NCBI RefSeq assembly: GCF_949987535.1
Contig: NC_080070.1
Coordinates: forward strand, 14,761,770 to 14,825,769
DNA: 64,000 bases
Source of the DNA: Balaenoptera acutorostrata
Taxonomy: Eukaryota; Chordata; Mammalia; Artiodactyla; Balaenopteridae
Direction of reading: 5' to 3'
The notes under the pieces are model-generated. The model was given only the letters and a program-made list of their open reading frames with translations, was not told the origin of the DNA and ran no database searches. The position numbers were made by a program, and so were the translations under genes. How positions within the stretch are numbered: position 1 is the first letter of the stretch; each line of letters opens with the position of its first letter. Of this stretch, positions 21,932 through 33,787 are shown piece after piece.

Positions 21932-24900
21932 ATGGTCAAAGGAACATACATATCGATAATTACCTGAAACGTGAATGGATTAAATGCCCCAACCAAAAGA
22001 CATAGACTGGCTGAATGGATACAAAAACAAGACCCATATATATGCTGTCTACAAGAGACCCACTTCAGACCTAGGGACACATACAGACTGAAAGTGAGGG
22101 GATGGAAAAAGATATTCCATGCAAATGGAAATCAAAAGAAAGCTGGAGTAGCTATACTCATATCAGATAAAATAGACTTTAAAATAAAGAATGTTACAAG
22201 AGACAAGGAAGGACACTACATAATGATCCAGGGATCAATCCAAGAAGAAGATATAACAATTATAAATATATATGCACCCAACATAGGAACACCTCAATAC
22301 ATAAGGCAACTGCTAACAGCTATAAAAGAGGAAATCGACAGTAACACAATAATAGTGGGGGACTTTAACACCTCACTTACACCAATGGACAGATCATCCA
22401 AAATGAAAATAAATAAGGAAACAGAAGCTTTAAATGACACAATAGACCAGATAGATTTAATTGATATATATAGGACATTCCATCCAAAAACAGCAGATTA
22501 CACGTTCTTCTCAAGTGCGCACAGAACATTCTCCAGGATAGATCACATCTTGGGTCACAAATCAAGCCTCAGTAAATTTAAGAAAATTGAAATCATATCA
22601 AGCATCTTTTCTGACCACAATGCTATGAGATTAGAAATGAATTACAGGGAAAAAAACGTAAAAAAGACAAACACATGGAGGCTAAACAATACGTTACTAA
22701 ATAACCAAGAGATCACTGAAGAAATCAAACAGGAAATAAAAAAATACCTAGAGACAAATGACAATGAAAACACGACGACCCAAAACCTATGGGATGCAGC
22801 AAAAGCGGTTCTAAGAGGGAAGTTTATAGCTATACAAGCCTACCTAAAGAAACAAGAAAAATCTCAAGTAAACAATCTAACCTTACACCTAAAGAAACTA
22901 GAGAAAGAAGAACAAACAAAGCCCAAAGTTAGCAGAAGGAAAGAAATCATAAAGATCAGAGCAGAAATAAATGAAATAGAAACAAAGAAAACAATAGCAA
23001 AGATCAATAAAACTAAAAGTTGGTTCTTTGAGAAGATAAACAAAATTGATAAGCCATTAGCCAGACTCATCAAGAAAAAGAGGGAGAGGACTCAAATCAA
23101 TAAAATCAGAAATGAAAAAGGAGAAGTTACAACAGACACCGCAGAAATACAAAACATCCTAAGAGACTACTACAAGCAACTTTATGCCAATAAAATGGAC
23201 AACCTGGAAGAAATGGACAAATTCTTAGAAAGGTATAACCTTCCAAGACTGAACCAGGAAGAAACAGAAAATATGAACAGACCAATCACAAGTAATGAAA
23301 TTGAATCTGTGATTAAAAATCTTCCAACAAACAAAAGTCCAGGACCAGATGGCTTCACAGGTGAATTCTATCAAACATTTAGAGAAGAGCTAACACCCAT
23401 CCTTCTCAAACTCTTCCAAAAAATAGCAGAGGAAGGAACACTCCCAAACTCATTCTATGAGGCCACCATCACCCTGATACCAAAACCAGACAAAGACACT
23501 ACAAAAAAAGAAAATTACAGACCAATATCACTGATGAATATAGATGCAAAAATCCTCAACAAAATACTAGCAAACAGAATCCAACAACACATTAAAAGGA
23601 TCATACACCACGATCAAGTGGGATTTATCCCAGGGATGCAAGGATTCTTCAATATACGCAAATCAATCAATGTGATACACCATATTAACAAATTGAAGAA
23701 GAAAAACCATATGATCATCTCAATAGATGCAGAAAAAGCTTTTGACAAAATTCAACACCCATTTATGATAAAAACTCTCCAGAAAGTGGGCATAGAGGGA
23801 ACCTACCTCAACATAATAAAGGCCATATATGACAAACCCACAGCAAACATCATTCTCAATGGTGAAAAACTGAAAGCATTTCCTCTAAGATCAGGAACGA
23901 GACAAGGATGTCCACTCTCACCACTATTATTCAACATAGTTCTGGAAGTCCTAGCCACGGCAATCAGAGAAGAAAAAGAAATAAAAGGAATACAAATTGG
24001 AAAAGAAGAAGTAAAACTGTCACTGTTTGCGGATGACATGATACTATACATAGAGAATCCTAAAACTGCCACCAGAAAACTGCTAGAGCTAATTAATGAA
24101 TATGGTAAAGTTGCAGGTTACAAAATTAATGCACAGAAATCTCTTGCATTCCTATACACTAATGATGAAAAATCTGAAAGAGAAATTATGGAAACACTCC
24201 CATTTACCATTGTAACAAAAAGAATAAAATACCTAGGAATAAACCTACCTAGGGAGACAAAAGACCTGTATGCAGAAAACTATAAGACACTGATGAAAGA
24301 AATTAAAGATGATACCAACAGATGGAGAGATATACCATGTTCTTGGATTGGAAGAATCAATATTGTGAAAATGACTATACTACCCAAAGCAATCTACAGA
24401 TTCAATGCAATCCCTATCAAATTACCAATGGCATTTTTTACGGAGCTAGAACAAATCATCTTAAAATTTGTATGGAGACACAAAAGACCCCGAATAGCCA
24501 AAGCAGTCTTGAGGGAAAAAAATGGAGCTGGAGGAATCAGACTCCCTGACTTCAGACTATACTACAAAGCTACAGTAATCAAGACAATATGGTACTGGCA
24601 CAAAAACAGAAACATAGATCAATGGAACAAGATAGAAAGCCCAGAGATTAACCCACGCACCTATGGTCAACTAATCTATGACAAAGGAAGCAAGGATATA
24701 CAATGGAGAAAAGACAGTCTCTTCAATAAGTGGTGCTGGGAAAACTGGACAGCTACATGTAAAAGAATGAAATTAGAATACTCCCTAACACCATACAAAA
24801 AAATAAACTCAAAATGGATTAGAGACCTAAATATAAGACTGGACACTATAAAACTCTTAGAGGAAAACATAGGAAGAACACTCTTTGACATAAATCACAG

Positions 24901-25750
24901 CAAGATCTTTTTTGATCCACCTCCTAGAGTAATGGAAATAAAAACAAAAATAAACAAGTGGGACCTAATGAAACTTCAAAGCTTTTGCACAGCAAAGGAA
25001 ACCATAAACAAGACGAAAAGACAACCCTCAGAATGGGAGAAAATATTTGCAAACGAATCAACGGACAAAGGATTAATCTCCAAAATATATAAACAGCTCA
25101 TTCAGCTCAATATCAAAGAAACAAACACCCCAATCCAAAAATGGGCAGAAGACCTAAATAGACATTTCTCCAAAGAAGACATACAGACGGCCACGAAGCA
25201 CATGAAAAGATGCTCAACATCACTAATTATTAGAGAAATGCAAATCAAAACTACAATGAGGTATCACCTCACTCCTGTTAGAATGGGCATCATCAGAAAA
25301 TCTACAAACAACAAATGCTGGAGAGGGTGTGGAGAAAAGGGAACCCTCTTGCACTGTTGGTGGGAATGTAAATTGATACAGCCACTATGGAGAACAATAT
25401 GGAGGTTCCTTAAAAAACTAAAAATAGAATTACCATATGACCCAGCAATCCCACTACTGGGCATATACCCAGAGAAAACCGTAATTCAAAAAGACACATG
25501 CACCCGAATGTTCATTGCAGCACTATTTACAATAGCCAGGTCATGGAAGCAACCTAAATGCCCATCAACAGACGAATGGATAAAGAAGTTGTGGTACATA
25601 TATACAATGGAATATTACTCAGCCATTAAAAGGAACGAAATGGAGTCATTTGTAGAGACGTGGATGGATCTAGAGACTGTCATACAGAGTGAAGTAAGTC
25701 AGAAAGAGAAAAACAAATATCGTATATTAATGCATGTATGTGGAACCTAG
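21932..25750 (+). pseudogene. LINE-1 ORF2 (endonuclease/reverse transcriptase), early stop
   Basis: ORF2p nicks target DNA and reverse-transcribes L1 RNA. The likely ATG at 21932 reaches a TGA at codon 12 (21965-21967). The frame then stays open for 1,259 codons counted from the GTG at 21971. Numbered from that GTG, the endonuclease shows QETH at 28-31, GDFN in the middle of the domain and SDH at 214-216. The reverse transcriptase shows FADD at 686-689. A Cys-rich C-terminal region begins at C1116 ([18 protein letters not shown]). The first in-frame ATG after the stop is codon 85, beyond the first catalytic residues, so conventional initiation would yield a defective endonuclease. AUG-independent ORF2 initiation is known for human L1, so residual expression cannot be excluded. 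Confidence 0.95.
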
Positions 25751-25937
25751 AAAAATGGTACAGATGAGCCAGTTTGCAGGGCAGAAGTTGAGACACAGAT
25801 GTAGAGAACGGACATATGGACACCAAGGGGGGAAAACTGCGGTGAGGTGGGGATGGTGGTGTGCTGAATTGGGCGATTGGGATTGACATGTATACACTGA
25901 TGTGTATAAAACTGATGCCTAATAAGAACCTGTAGTA
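25751..25937 (+). other. LINE-1 3' UTR
   Basis: Sequence between the ORF2 stop and the first A-rich tract. It has G-rich patches (about 25826-25862) and a 'gggattgacatgtatacact' block that resembles the 3' ends of the older L1 copy at 45615-45855. Confidence 0.8.
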
Positions 25938-26139
25938 TAAAAAAACAAACAAAACAACTAATACTAAACTTTCATTGGGTTATTTGTATGGAAATATGTT
26001 AATATAAATGTTTCAGACATTACATGAAATTTCTAAAAATCTTATATTTGTATTTGTATGGAAATATGTATGGAAATATGTTAATATAAATGTTTCAGAC
26101 ATTACATGAAATTTCTAAAAATCTTAAAAAAAAAAAAAA
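25938..26139 (+). repeat. Extra 3' sequence of the LINE-1 with tandem duplication
   Basis: After an A-rich tract (about 25938-25957) about 170 bp of AT-rich sequence precedes the final A-run. A 64-bp segment (25981-26044) recurs at 26051-26126, with an additional internal 12-bp duplication in the second copy. It lies inside the target-site duplications, so it arrived with the insertion or was altered afterwards. Confidence 0.85.
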
Positions 26140-26152
26140 AGAAATGTATGAG
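26140..26152. repeat. LINE-1 target-site duplication, 3' copy
   Basis: Perfect 13-bp match to 20878-20890, directly after the poly(A) run. Confidence 0.93.
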
Positions 26153-26309
26153 ACAGTCTCCAAGGTCAATGTCAAGTCAACTGCAGAATGAGACTGTTGG
26201 AAAGATAAGTTCTTGAGTACCTACTATGGTTAAAGCAGGAAGCTATGAACTAAAAAAAGAAAAAGAAAAAAAGTAAGTAAAGACCAAGCTAAAAGGAATC
26301 TTAGAGAGT

Positions 26310-26832
26310 GAGGTGGAGTTCCCTATTACTAAAATTATGCACCATCTCCCCACTCTTCCTTCAGAGGAATACATCTCCCTGCTCCATCAGTGTCAGGCTT
26401 GGCCGAGTAACTGGCTTTGGCCTCACTGCACGCAGAGTGCGCTTTCTGCCTTGACTTTGGGTTTGGCCATACAACTTGGTTTGGCCAATAGAATGTTAGC
26501 AGAAACTTAAAATGTTCTTGCATTTTGGGGCTTGCTCTCTTGAGCCTTTGCCTTCACCGTGAGAAGAGCCTGCCCTGGCTTGCCTGCCATTCCAAGGAGG
26601 AGGAGACAAGTGCGGAGCGCAGCTGCCCCAGCTGGGCCTGGCCGAGATGAGCCACCTCCCCAGCTGCACCTGCAGAAAGAAGCACCAGGAAGCCCAGCTG
26701 AGCTTCCCAGCCGGGCGAGCTTAGATCAGCCAATTCCAGCCAACCCTTAGGCACATGATCAATAATAACTTATTGTGTTTAAATCACTGCATTTTGGAGT
26801 AGTTTGTCATCCAGGAGTAACAAGCTAATCAG
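26310..26832 (+). repeat. MLT1-type (ERVL-MaLR) solo LTR, sense
   Basis: Landmarks run in order: 'tttggccaatagaatgttag', 'agcctttgccttcaccgtga', 'gaagagcctgccctggcttg' and a terminal block with 'taacttattgtgtttaaatc'. No internal retroviral sequence is attached. Confidence 0.75.
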
Positions 26833-26834
26833 AG

Positions 26835-27385
26835 ACCATCTAGTAGAATATCTTCATGTACTACCTTTGCAGTGTTACATAGTAAACTAAAGAGTGATAG
26901 CAAACTAAGGAGAACTTGGCCCAAACCGTGGATCTCCTGGCATTTCCACAAAGAATACAAGTGAATCCCTTTTGAAAATCAACACTGGGGGAACAAGCGT
27001 CATGTCGTATGGATAGAAGGGCTCACAAACCACTGGACCCCGTTAGGATATACAGTAGGGACACCACAGAACTTTGCTGCACCTAGAAAAGTTATCAGAG
27101 ACCTGAAAATCTGGAAAAGAGCTACCAAAAATCATCCATCCAGTAGCTGAGGGAAGCTGTGTGAGAAAAGACTAAAATGTCTAGGACTCCAGTGTGGAAG
27201 GATGTGTGCTGAGAATCAAGATGATTCAAGTCTGTTAAGTCTTGAATAGGGTAAATGGTCTGATCATGGGTTTGTTTGTCAGATTCTCGATTTTTTTTTT
27301 TTAAAGACGCATACTCTGAAGCATAAAGAAGGAAAATACAGGAAAAATATGGGGAAGGCCTATATTACTTTACGTGGCTGAGAAT
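26835..27385. other. Unassigned non-coding sequence
   Basis: Nothing recognised except a T-run at about 27292-27302. Confidence 0.4.
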
Positions 27386-27530
27386 TAGGGTGACCATGTG
27401 ACCCAGTATATCCAGGTCAGTCTTAGTTTCTGCTGTTAGTTTCTGCTGTTGTTCTGGGGTAATTAGGAATAGCACCCCCTTTAACTTTCAAATGTGTACT
27501 GTGTCGGATAGTAGATTATATGGCCATATA
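27386..27530. repeat. Old non-autonomous DNA transposon
   Basis: It starts 'tagggtgaccatgtgaccca' and ends 'attatatggccatata', which are imperfect inverted termini, with a 'ggggtaattaggaatagca' interior. An internal 14-bp segment (gtttctgctgttag-like, 27425-27452) is tandemly repeated. I do not assert the family name. Confidence 0.5.
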
Positions 27531-28530
27531 GATGACAGCATATTTTACCCATGGGGTTGAACAAAACAGGTCCAAATAAGGTTTAGATAAGTTCATGGGG
27601 AAAGACTTGCCATGGGTTGTCAAGGCAAATTAGACTGAGGTGTGGAGGGCCATTGTGTCCTTTGCAGCACACCTTTGGCACAGTGGTGAGAGATGGTCAA
27701 GGCACCCAGGGCCTGACTCAGATGGTCAGGGTCTAGAGGCTGGGAAGTGGTGCTCTTCAGGCTAGCACCATGCACACTGGGGACCCCTGGGGTCTTCTCT
27801 AGGAGCCCTGTCTATACTGCTGGGCCCTCGCTTTGTGGATCCTCAAAAGTTATAAACACATGCAACATTCCCATTCTTGTCATTCCTTCCATATCTATTC
27901 AACACACACAAATCAAAATATATGGTAGAAGAATGGAGTTTCCCTCTTACCCACTCAGAGGTCCGTATTGCTTTCTGAGCTCCATCTGGCTTTCCCAGAA
28001 ACCCTGCAGAAAACAGAGCACTGTAGTAAGAATCAGATGAAACAACATTTCAAATATTCAAACTTATTCAGAAAGAAAGTCTGGAATAGTGAGAACACAA
28101 TTACATAAACAATAAAAAATAATTGAAGTTATATTGTTTTCAAGTACTTTGGAGTATTAGAATAAACTAGTTGTGTGAAAAAACAATATTGCCAAGGGAA
28201 AGTCTCAGTCAGCTCTGCTTTAATGGACAGAAGAGATCATCTGTACTTATCCTGTTTTTGTATAATTGCTGCTAAAATATTTGAAAATTGTTTGCTTTCT
28301 CAACTATGTTCACATTCTCCTCTGCAATTTGGTTTATATTATTATTATTTTGGGCGAAACCTCTTTTCACAGCCACTATAGGCATAAATGTCTGCTGAGT
28401 GTACCCAAATTATCACAAATTCTGAATTATGATCCAAGTTAAATTTTAACTAAAATCAACATATTCAAAGCATAAGAACCTTAGAGCGACTTTATATATT
28501 AGACACACTTTGGGGTGGGAAAGGAGGATT
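27531..28530. other. Unassigned non-coding sequence
   Basis: No repeat family or gene recognised. Short chance frames only. Confidence 0.4.
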
Positions 28531-28830
28531 CCTGGAGATATACATGGAGTGGAGTAGGGGTAGAGGGTCAGAAAATGCTAGACCCACTGTGCTGCAGGGG
28601 CGGAGTATGTGTGCAGATGTACACAGGGGGATGGTATGGGTGAAGGCTTGGAGATGGCTGGATCCATCGTGTTGTGGGAAAGAAGTAAATATGAAAATAT
28701 TCTCGGGTTGGGATGGAGGCAGAGGAGAGGAAAACGCTCTATACTTGTGCTGTGGGAATGGAGTGGTCAGGCAGATATACAACGTGTGGGTGAGAGTAGA
28801 GAGTTGGGGGGTAGAACAGGTGGATGCTCT
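28531..28830. repeat. Degenerate 79-bp minisatellite, about 3.7 units
   Basis: Unit starts can be placed at about 28537, 28616, 28695 and 28774. Each has a 'gatatac'-like start, a purine-rich middle, then 'gctagacc/gctggatc/gctctata', and then 'ctgtgctgcaggg/cgtgttgtggg/tgtgctgtggg'. The 79-bp period is not divisible by three, so the 104-codon frame across it is unlikely to be coding. Confidence 0.75.
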
Positions 28831-30076
28831 TAATGGAAATCCGTCCCAGGCTCATTAAATCTAGCTACGCCGTCTAAGCTTGCCGTCTATCAAGGAAAGC
28901 TCATGTGACTGTAGAAACGGTCGATGAAATAACTATGTTCTAGCGAGAACTTGGCAGGGTTTGCAGCTACAAGGATGACGAACAGAAAAGGAGCCTATGT
29001 GGAAATTATCCAGAGGCAGGGCACAGTGCTCTTGTCACATCGACGGGGATACAGCTTTCCTCAAAATGTTGAGACTAAGTTAATTACTCGACTGAAGGCA
29101 ACTGATCATTTCCCCCCAGAAATACGTGACATTTATTTGCTTCAATTTCCTATCTGGTTTGTTGTTCTGTTTTGGTACTTAGAAATGTCTTCACACTTGC
29201 TCCAAGGAGCTCATGGGGAGCCTTGATGAGACGCTGTTGGTGAGCTGAAAGATGTGGCCTGGCCACCCCTGAGCTAGATAGGAGAGAAGGAGGTGTTTAA
29301 AAAAACGCTGGGAAGAGAGAAACAGCAATAAAGAGTGGAAAAGGGTGTTGGACTGAGAAAGGGACAGAAAGGAACAGAAGAGAAACTGAGATGGGAAGGA
29401 AAAAGGACAGAAATAGCCTATGTTATTTTCTATCTAACGCCAAGGGCCAGCCTTTCCGGGGGCAGGGGTGGGGAAATCCTAAAGAGATCTTAACGGGATA
29501 TTATCAGGATTGGCCCCAATTTCGTCCTTCCTGCCTTTGTTTGGCTTAGTGGCTCTTCACATGCAGGATCTGTAGGCTCCTGATATTGGGTCTGGTGGCA
29601 GCACCCCCAGGAGTTAGCAGAATAAATCATCCGGCTTCTGAGAAAACCCAACGTGAGGAAAAAAAATAACCTTCGAAGATAGAGTCCTGGGCCCCTATCT
29701 CCAAATGCCCTCTGGCATTTCCACTTCCATGTTACTTTGGAAAATCAAAGGCACCTCCTTAAACCAGCCAACCTCCCGACCTTTGATTTTTGTCAACTCA
29801 CGGCCATTCTCCCTTGAATCCTCCACACCTGATTCGCCACAAGAGTTACTAATTTTGCCCCCGCTCTTCTTCTCTTTCACTCTCATCTCCACCCGGGCCA
29901 AGCCTTCACCACTTCACATCCAGACCTCAACAGCAGTTGGATTCTACAGACCTGACCTAAATCTTCCCCCTTGCAGAGAAATCTTCCTCTTCGGTGTCCC
30001 CTTCCCCACTTCTCTGCACCAGTGATGGGACACGCACAGTTCATCACTTGTCTTTCTGGACTGTCAGTGATCTAGC
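28831..30076. other. Unassigned non-coding sequence
   Basis: Nothing confident. 29700-30060 is pyrimidine-rich and could be worn L2, but I cannot anchor it. Confidence 0.35.
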
Positions 30077-30079
30077 CTG

Positions 30080-30126
<47 letters not shown>
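30080..30126. repeat. (CT)n-(CA)n microsatellite
   Basis: A CT run passes directly into a CA run of about 14 units, the same architecture as the first two blocks at 20594-20642. Confidence 0.95.
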
Positions 30127-30127
<1 letters not shown>

Positions 30128-30199
30128 CGGTGTTCCCTGGCACTCCCCAATCTCCTCTTTCTAGTGCAGGCTGCTTCCCAAGCTGTGCCCTATTTCTCA

Positions 30200-30465
30200 C
30201 ATGGTGCAATCACACACGTCATTGCTCCCCACCTGGTGTGTGTGTCCTTGTCTTTGTGTCTATCGCTCCGGCAGACTCCCTCCTCCAGGAAGTCCTCCAG
30301 GATGACTCTAGCCCTGATGGAACTCCCTCTCCTCTGAAGGACAACCTCAGCTACCGTCTCTACCACCCACGCTAGCGCTAGGGCATGGGCAACTTCTACT
30401 TCTTCCACATTCCAGGGCCTGGCACACCTTAAACACTCATTAATTGGGTTTTTGGATGAATGAAT
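30200..30465 (+). repeat. L2 3' end, sense
   Basis: 'ctccaggaagtcctccagga' and then 'ccagggcctggcacacctta', 'aacactcattaattggg' and 'gatgaatgaatgga' are L2 3' terminal landmarks. Confidence 0.65.
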
Positions 30466-31075
<610 letters not shown>

Positions 31076-31084
31076 CAGTAAATT

Positions 31085-31280
31085 ATTTTTTAATTTAATT
31101 AATTAATTTATTTATTTAGGCTGCTCCGAGTCTTAGTTGAGGTGCGCGGGATCTTCCTTGCGGCATGCGAACTCTTAGTTGCGGCATGTGTGCGGGATCT
31201 AGTTCCCCCACCAGGGATCAAACCCAGGCCCCCTGCATTGGGAGCGCGGAGTCTTACCCACTGGACCACCAGGGAAGTCC
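31085..31280 (-). mobile_element. CHR-type SINE, shorter form, antisense
   Basis: It ends 'ggaccaccagggaagtccc' (antisense head) and begins with an antisense A-rich tail of 'aattaattaattta' type. Flanked by cagtaaatt at 31076-31084 and 31281-31289. Confidence 0.9.
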
Positions 31281-31307
31281 CAGTAAATTTTTTTAAAAAC
31301 TGCACCT

Positions 31308-31440
31308 TGGGAATTCCCTGGCAGTCCAGTGGTTAGGACTCTGCAATTTTACTGCCTAGGGTCCAGGTTTGATCCCTGGTTGGGGAACTAAGATCCCACA
31401 AGCTGTGTAGCGTGGGCACCCCCCCCCAAAAAAACCAACC
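31308..31440 (+). mobile_element. CHR-type SINE, short form, sense
   Basis: It opens 'gggaattccctggcagtcca', continues 'ggtttgatccctggttgggg' and 'aactaagatcccacaagctg', and ends in a C-then-A-rich tail. Flanked by a perfect 11-bp repeat, aaactgcacct, at 31297-31307 and 31441-31451. Confidence 0.93.
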
Positions 31441-31451
31441 AAACTGCACCT

Positions 31452-32755
31452 CTCCCCACTTCAGCTCCTCGGCCTTTAAATCTACCATGAACAATTGTCT
31501 TACAAGGCAAAGCAAAAAAAGTAACAATGGCAAAAATCAGTTCCCTGTGCAAATATGTGGTTTTCCTTGGTCAAAAGTGATCCCTGGATATAATTTTTCC
31601 CTCATCACATTCTATGGCCTAATAGAGAAAAATAAAAAATAGGGATGGAAGGGACACACCATGGAGACAAGACCTCATCACCAACCACTTACAAACTCTT
31701 TATGTCTGTTTTCATGGCCTGAAACCATATGGGAAGCATATTTTCCTTACCCAAAATCAGGAAACGTGGCCCGACAGATTTCTGTGCCACTTTCCAGGAG
31801 AAAGCGGCAGTCTGAGAAGTGCAGTGTGGCTGTCAAAACATTGGAATTACTAGGATATTTCAACAGTTTATGGGAACAGAGGGATAACACAGTGAAAGTC
31901 AGAATTGGCTTAGAAAAACCTGGACATATGGCTGTAATCCCTAATCAGCCAGCCAATTAGGTCAAAAGTTCAGTTAGTTCAGAAAAATTAATGAGTCAAA
32001 CTGGGTGTTTAGCATCATGCAAAGGTCAGCCAAATCTCAATTTAAGAGCAAGGAAAAGTATAGAGAATTTTCATACAGCCAGACTTCATAGGAGTACTGG
32101 AACTTAAAAAAACCCACTGCTCTAAGACTCACTTATCATTAGAAAGATGGAATGTTTGCTGTAGACTCAGACCTTCCCCTTTGCTGCCTGCTGTCCAATA
32201 AGGAGCACTTAAAATAAGAACATTTCAATGAATACTCAAATATTCAGGGAAAGGACAACAGGTTAACTGTTGATTTGTGTTATTCTGAGCAAAGCATCTA
32301 CCTTTAAAGTGGCCACAGGGAGAGCCAAGCCAGGGCAGAAAGGGAAGGTGGGCTCTCTTCCAGTTCTCCCGACCAAGGTTTCCACCATATAGCTGCATTA
32401 TTGGGTTTGAATGAATCCCCAGGACATCACATTTAAGTCCACGTTCAAGTGTAATTACAAACCACACTCAAGAGCCGTGTGTGAATTACGTGGATTAGTC
32501 ATGCCAACATTCCTCTTCATTAGTGTGTATGCCAAAGGTTGACAGCAGAGTGTGTAAAAGTTATTCAAGTAGACTATGATGTTTTAAATAACCCCCTTCA
32601 CACGTAAGAGGAAAGACCAGAGGAGACTTACCAGTCCACTTAACACTCCCTTCAACATCCTCAAATCTGGTTTCTAGTTCATTTTTTCATCAGTTTTTGT
32701 GAATTATTTTCTAAATGTAATCTCTAATGGGTAGAAAGAAATATGTCGATCTTGG
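31452..32755. other. Unassigned non-coding sequence
   Basis: No gene or repeat family recognised in about 1.3 kb. Apparently unique sequence leading into the TAATTA cluster. Confidence 0.4.
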
Positions 32756-32756
32756 G

Positions 32757-32875
32757 CCACGTAATTACCTCTTAATTTTGTAATTAGATGTCTTGATTGT
32801 CTAATTAAAGGACAAGAAGTCTGTGCCTAATTACACATGCTAATTATCATGCAAGCCCATGCCCTAATTATGTAA
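32757..32875. promoter_or_regulatory. Candidate homeodomain-site cluster
   Basis: The palindromic hexamer TAATTA occurs at 32762, 32781, 32802, 32828, 32841 and 32865, six times in 109 bp, with a further TTAATT at about 32772. This is the core site bound by many homeodomain proteins. No repeat family was recognised here. Function is inferred from motif density only. Confidence 0.4.
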
Positions 32876-32879
32876 CTCC

Positions 32880-33225
32880 ACTTACAAAAATACCACTGTG
32901 TGTCTCTGCACAAAATTCAGACATTTCCAAGCATATGGCATCAGCAGAGAATGTTCTGGACACAACCATAAACTTCAGTTTGCAGCCTGGAGTCAAGTAT
33001 AGAACTTAAACGTCTTCAGTGAGGAATTGGCCAAATGTTGCCATCAGTAACTAGAGGCCTTGCACTAAAATCTGCAGGGAGAGATCACTGTCTCCAAACT
33101 TCTGAGCAAAATTGCAAACTGGATTCCATTTGCTCCCACTTCCTTCTCTGCATCCATGTTTCATATTCTCTGGTCCCAGGCTCCGCTCTGTCTCAGCAGG
33201 CTCCTAAACCAGAATCCATGGACTT
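32880..33225. other. Unassigned non-coding sequence
   Basis: No repeat or gene recognised. Confidence 0.4.
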
Positions 33226-33227
33226 CA

Positions 33228-33699
33228 GGAGTTAGGGGTTGAATTGTGTCAACCCCCCCGCCGCACCCCCGTAAAATAAGTTGAAGTCCTCACCCCCAGT
33301 ATCTCAGAATATTATCTTATTTGGAGATAGGGGGGCTGCAAATGTAATTAAAGATGAGGTCATACTGAAGTAGAGTGGACCCCTAATCCATTATGGCTGG
33401 TGTCCTCATAAGAGGACGTCATGTGAAACATGGAGACACAGGGAGAATGCCATGTGATGACAAAGGCAGAGATTGGAGTTACGTGGCTGCAAGCCAGGAA
33501 ATGCCAAAGATTGTCAGTAAACCATTGGAAGCTAGGAAGAGACAAGGAAGGATTGTTCCCTACAGATTTCAGAGGGAACATGGTCCTGCAAAAACCTTGA
33601 TTTCAGACTTCTGGCTTCCAGAACTGTGAGACAACAAACTCTGGTATTTTCAGCCCAGTTTGTGTTACTTTGTTATGGCAGCTCTAGGAAACTGGTACA
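33228..33699 (+). repeat. MLT1/MaLR-type solo LTR, sense
   Basis: It begins 'ttgaattgtgtc', passes 'gaagtcctcacccccagtat', 'ttatttggagatagg', 'ggctggtgtcctcataagag' and 'cttccagaactgtgagacaa', and ends 'tttgttatggcagctctagg', then 'ggtaca'. The whole LTR order is preserved. Confidence 0.85.
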
Positions 33700-33787
33700 C
33701 CAGGAATACCCATGAATGAGTTTTAGAGAGTCAGTGAAAACAAATTTTTTTTTAATGTCTCCTGTTACCTTAAAAATTGTCATTGTG

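Larger units (their letters stand above)
20891..26139 (+). mobile_element. Young 5'-truncated LINE-1 retrotransposon
   Basis: This is a 5.25-kb insertion bounded by the 13-bp target-site duplication and a terminal A-run (about 26126-26140). In order it carries about 77 bp of residual 5' UTR, ORF1, a 58-bp spacer, ORF2, a 3' UTR and extra AT-rich sequence. The L1 promoter-bearing 5' UTR is missing, so the copy is probably not autonomously transcribed. Long, nearly unbroken frames and the perfect duplication indicate a recent insertion. Each ORF has one stop near its start. It would be a clear candidate for insertion polymorphism between individuals or related species. Confidence 0.96.

Noticed and set aside
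33402..33417. gtcctcataagaggac palindrome
   Set aside because: This hairpin lies in the part of MaLR LTRs around the 'cctcataagag' consensus, so it belongs to the repeat family and not to this locus.
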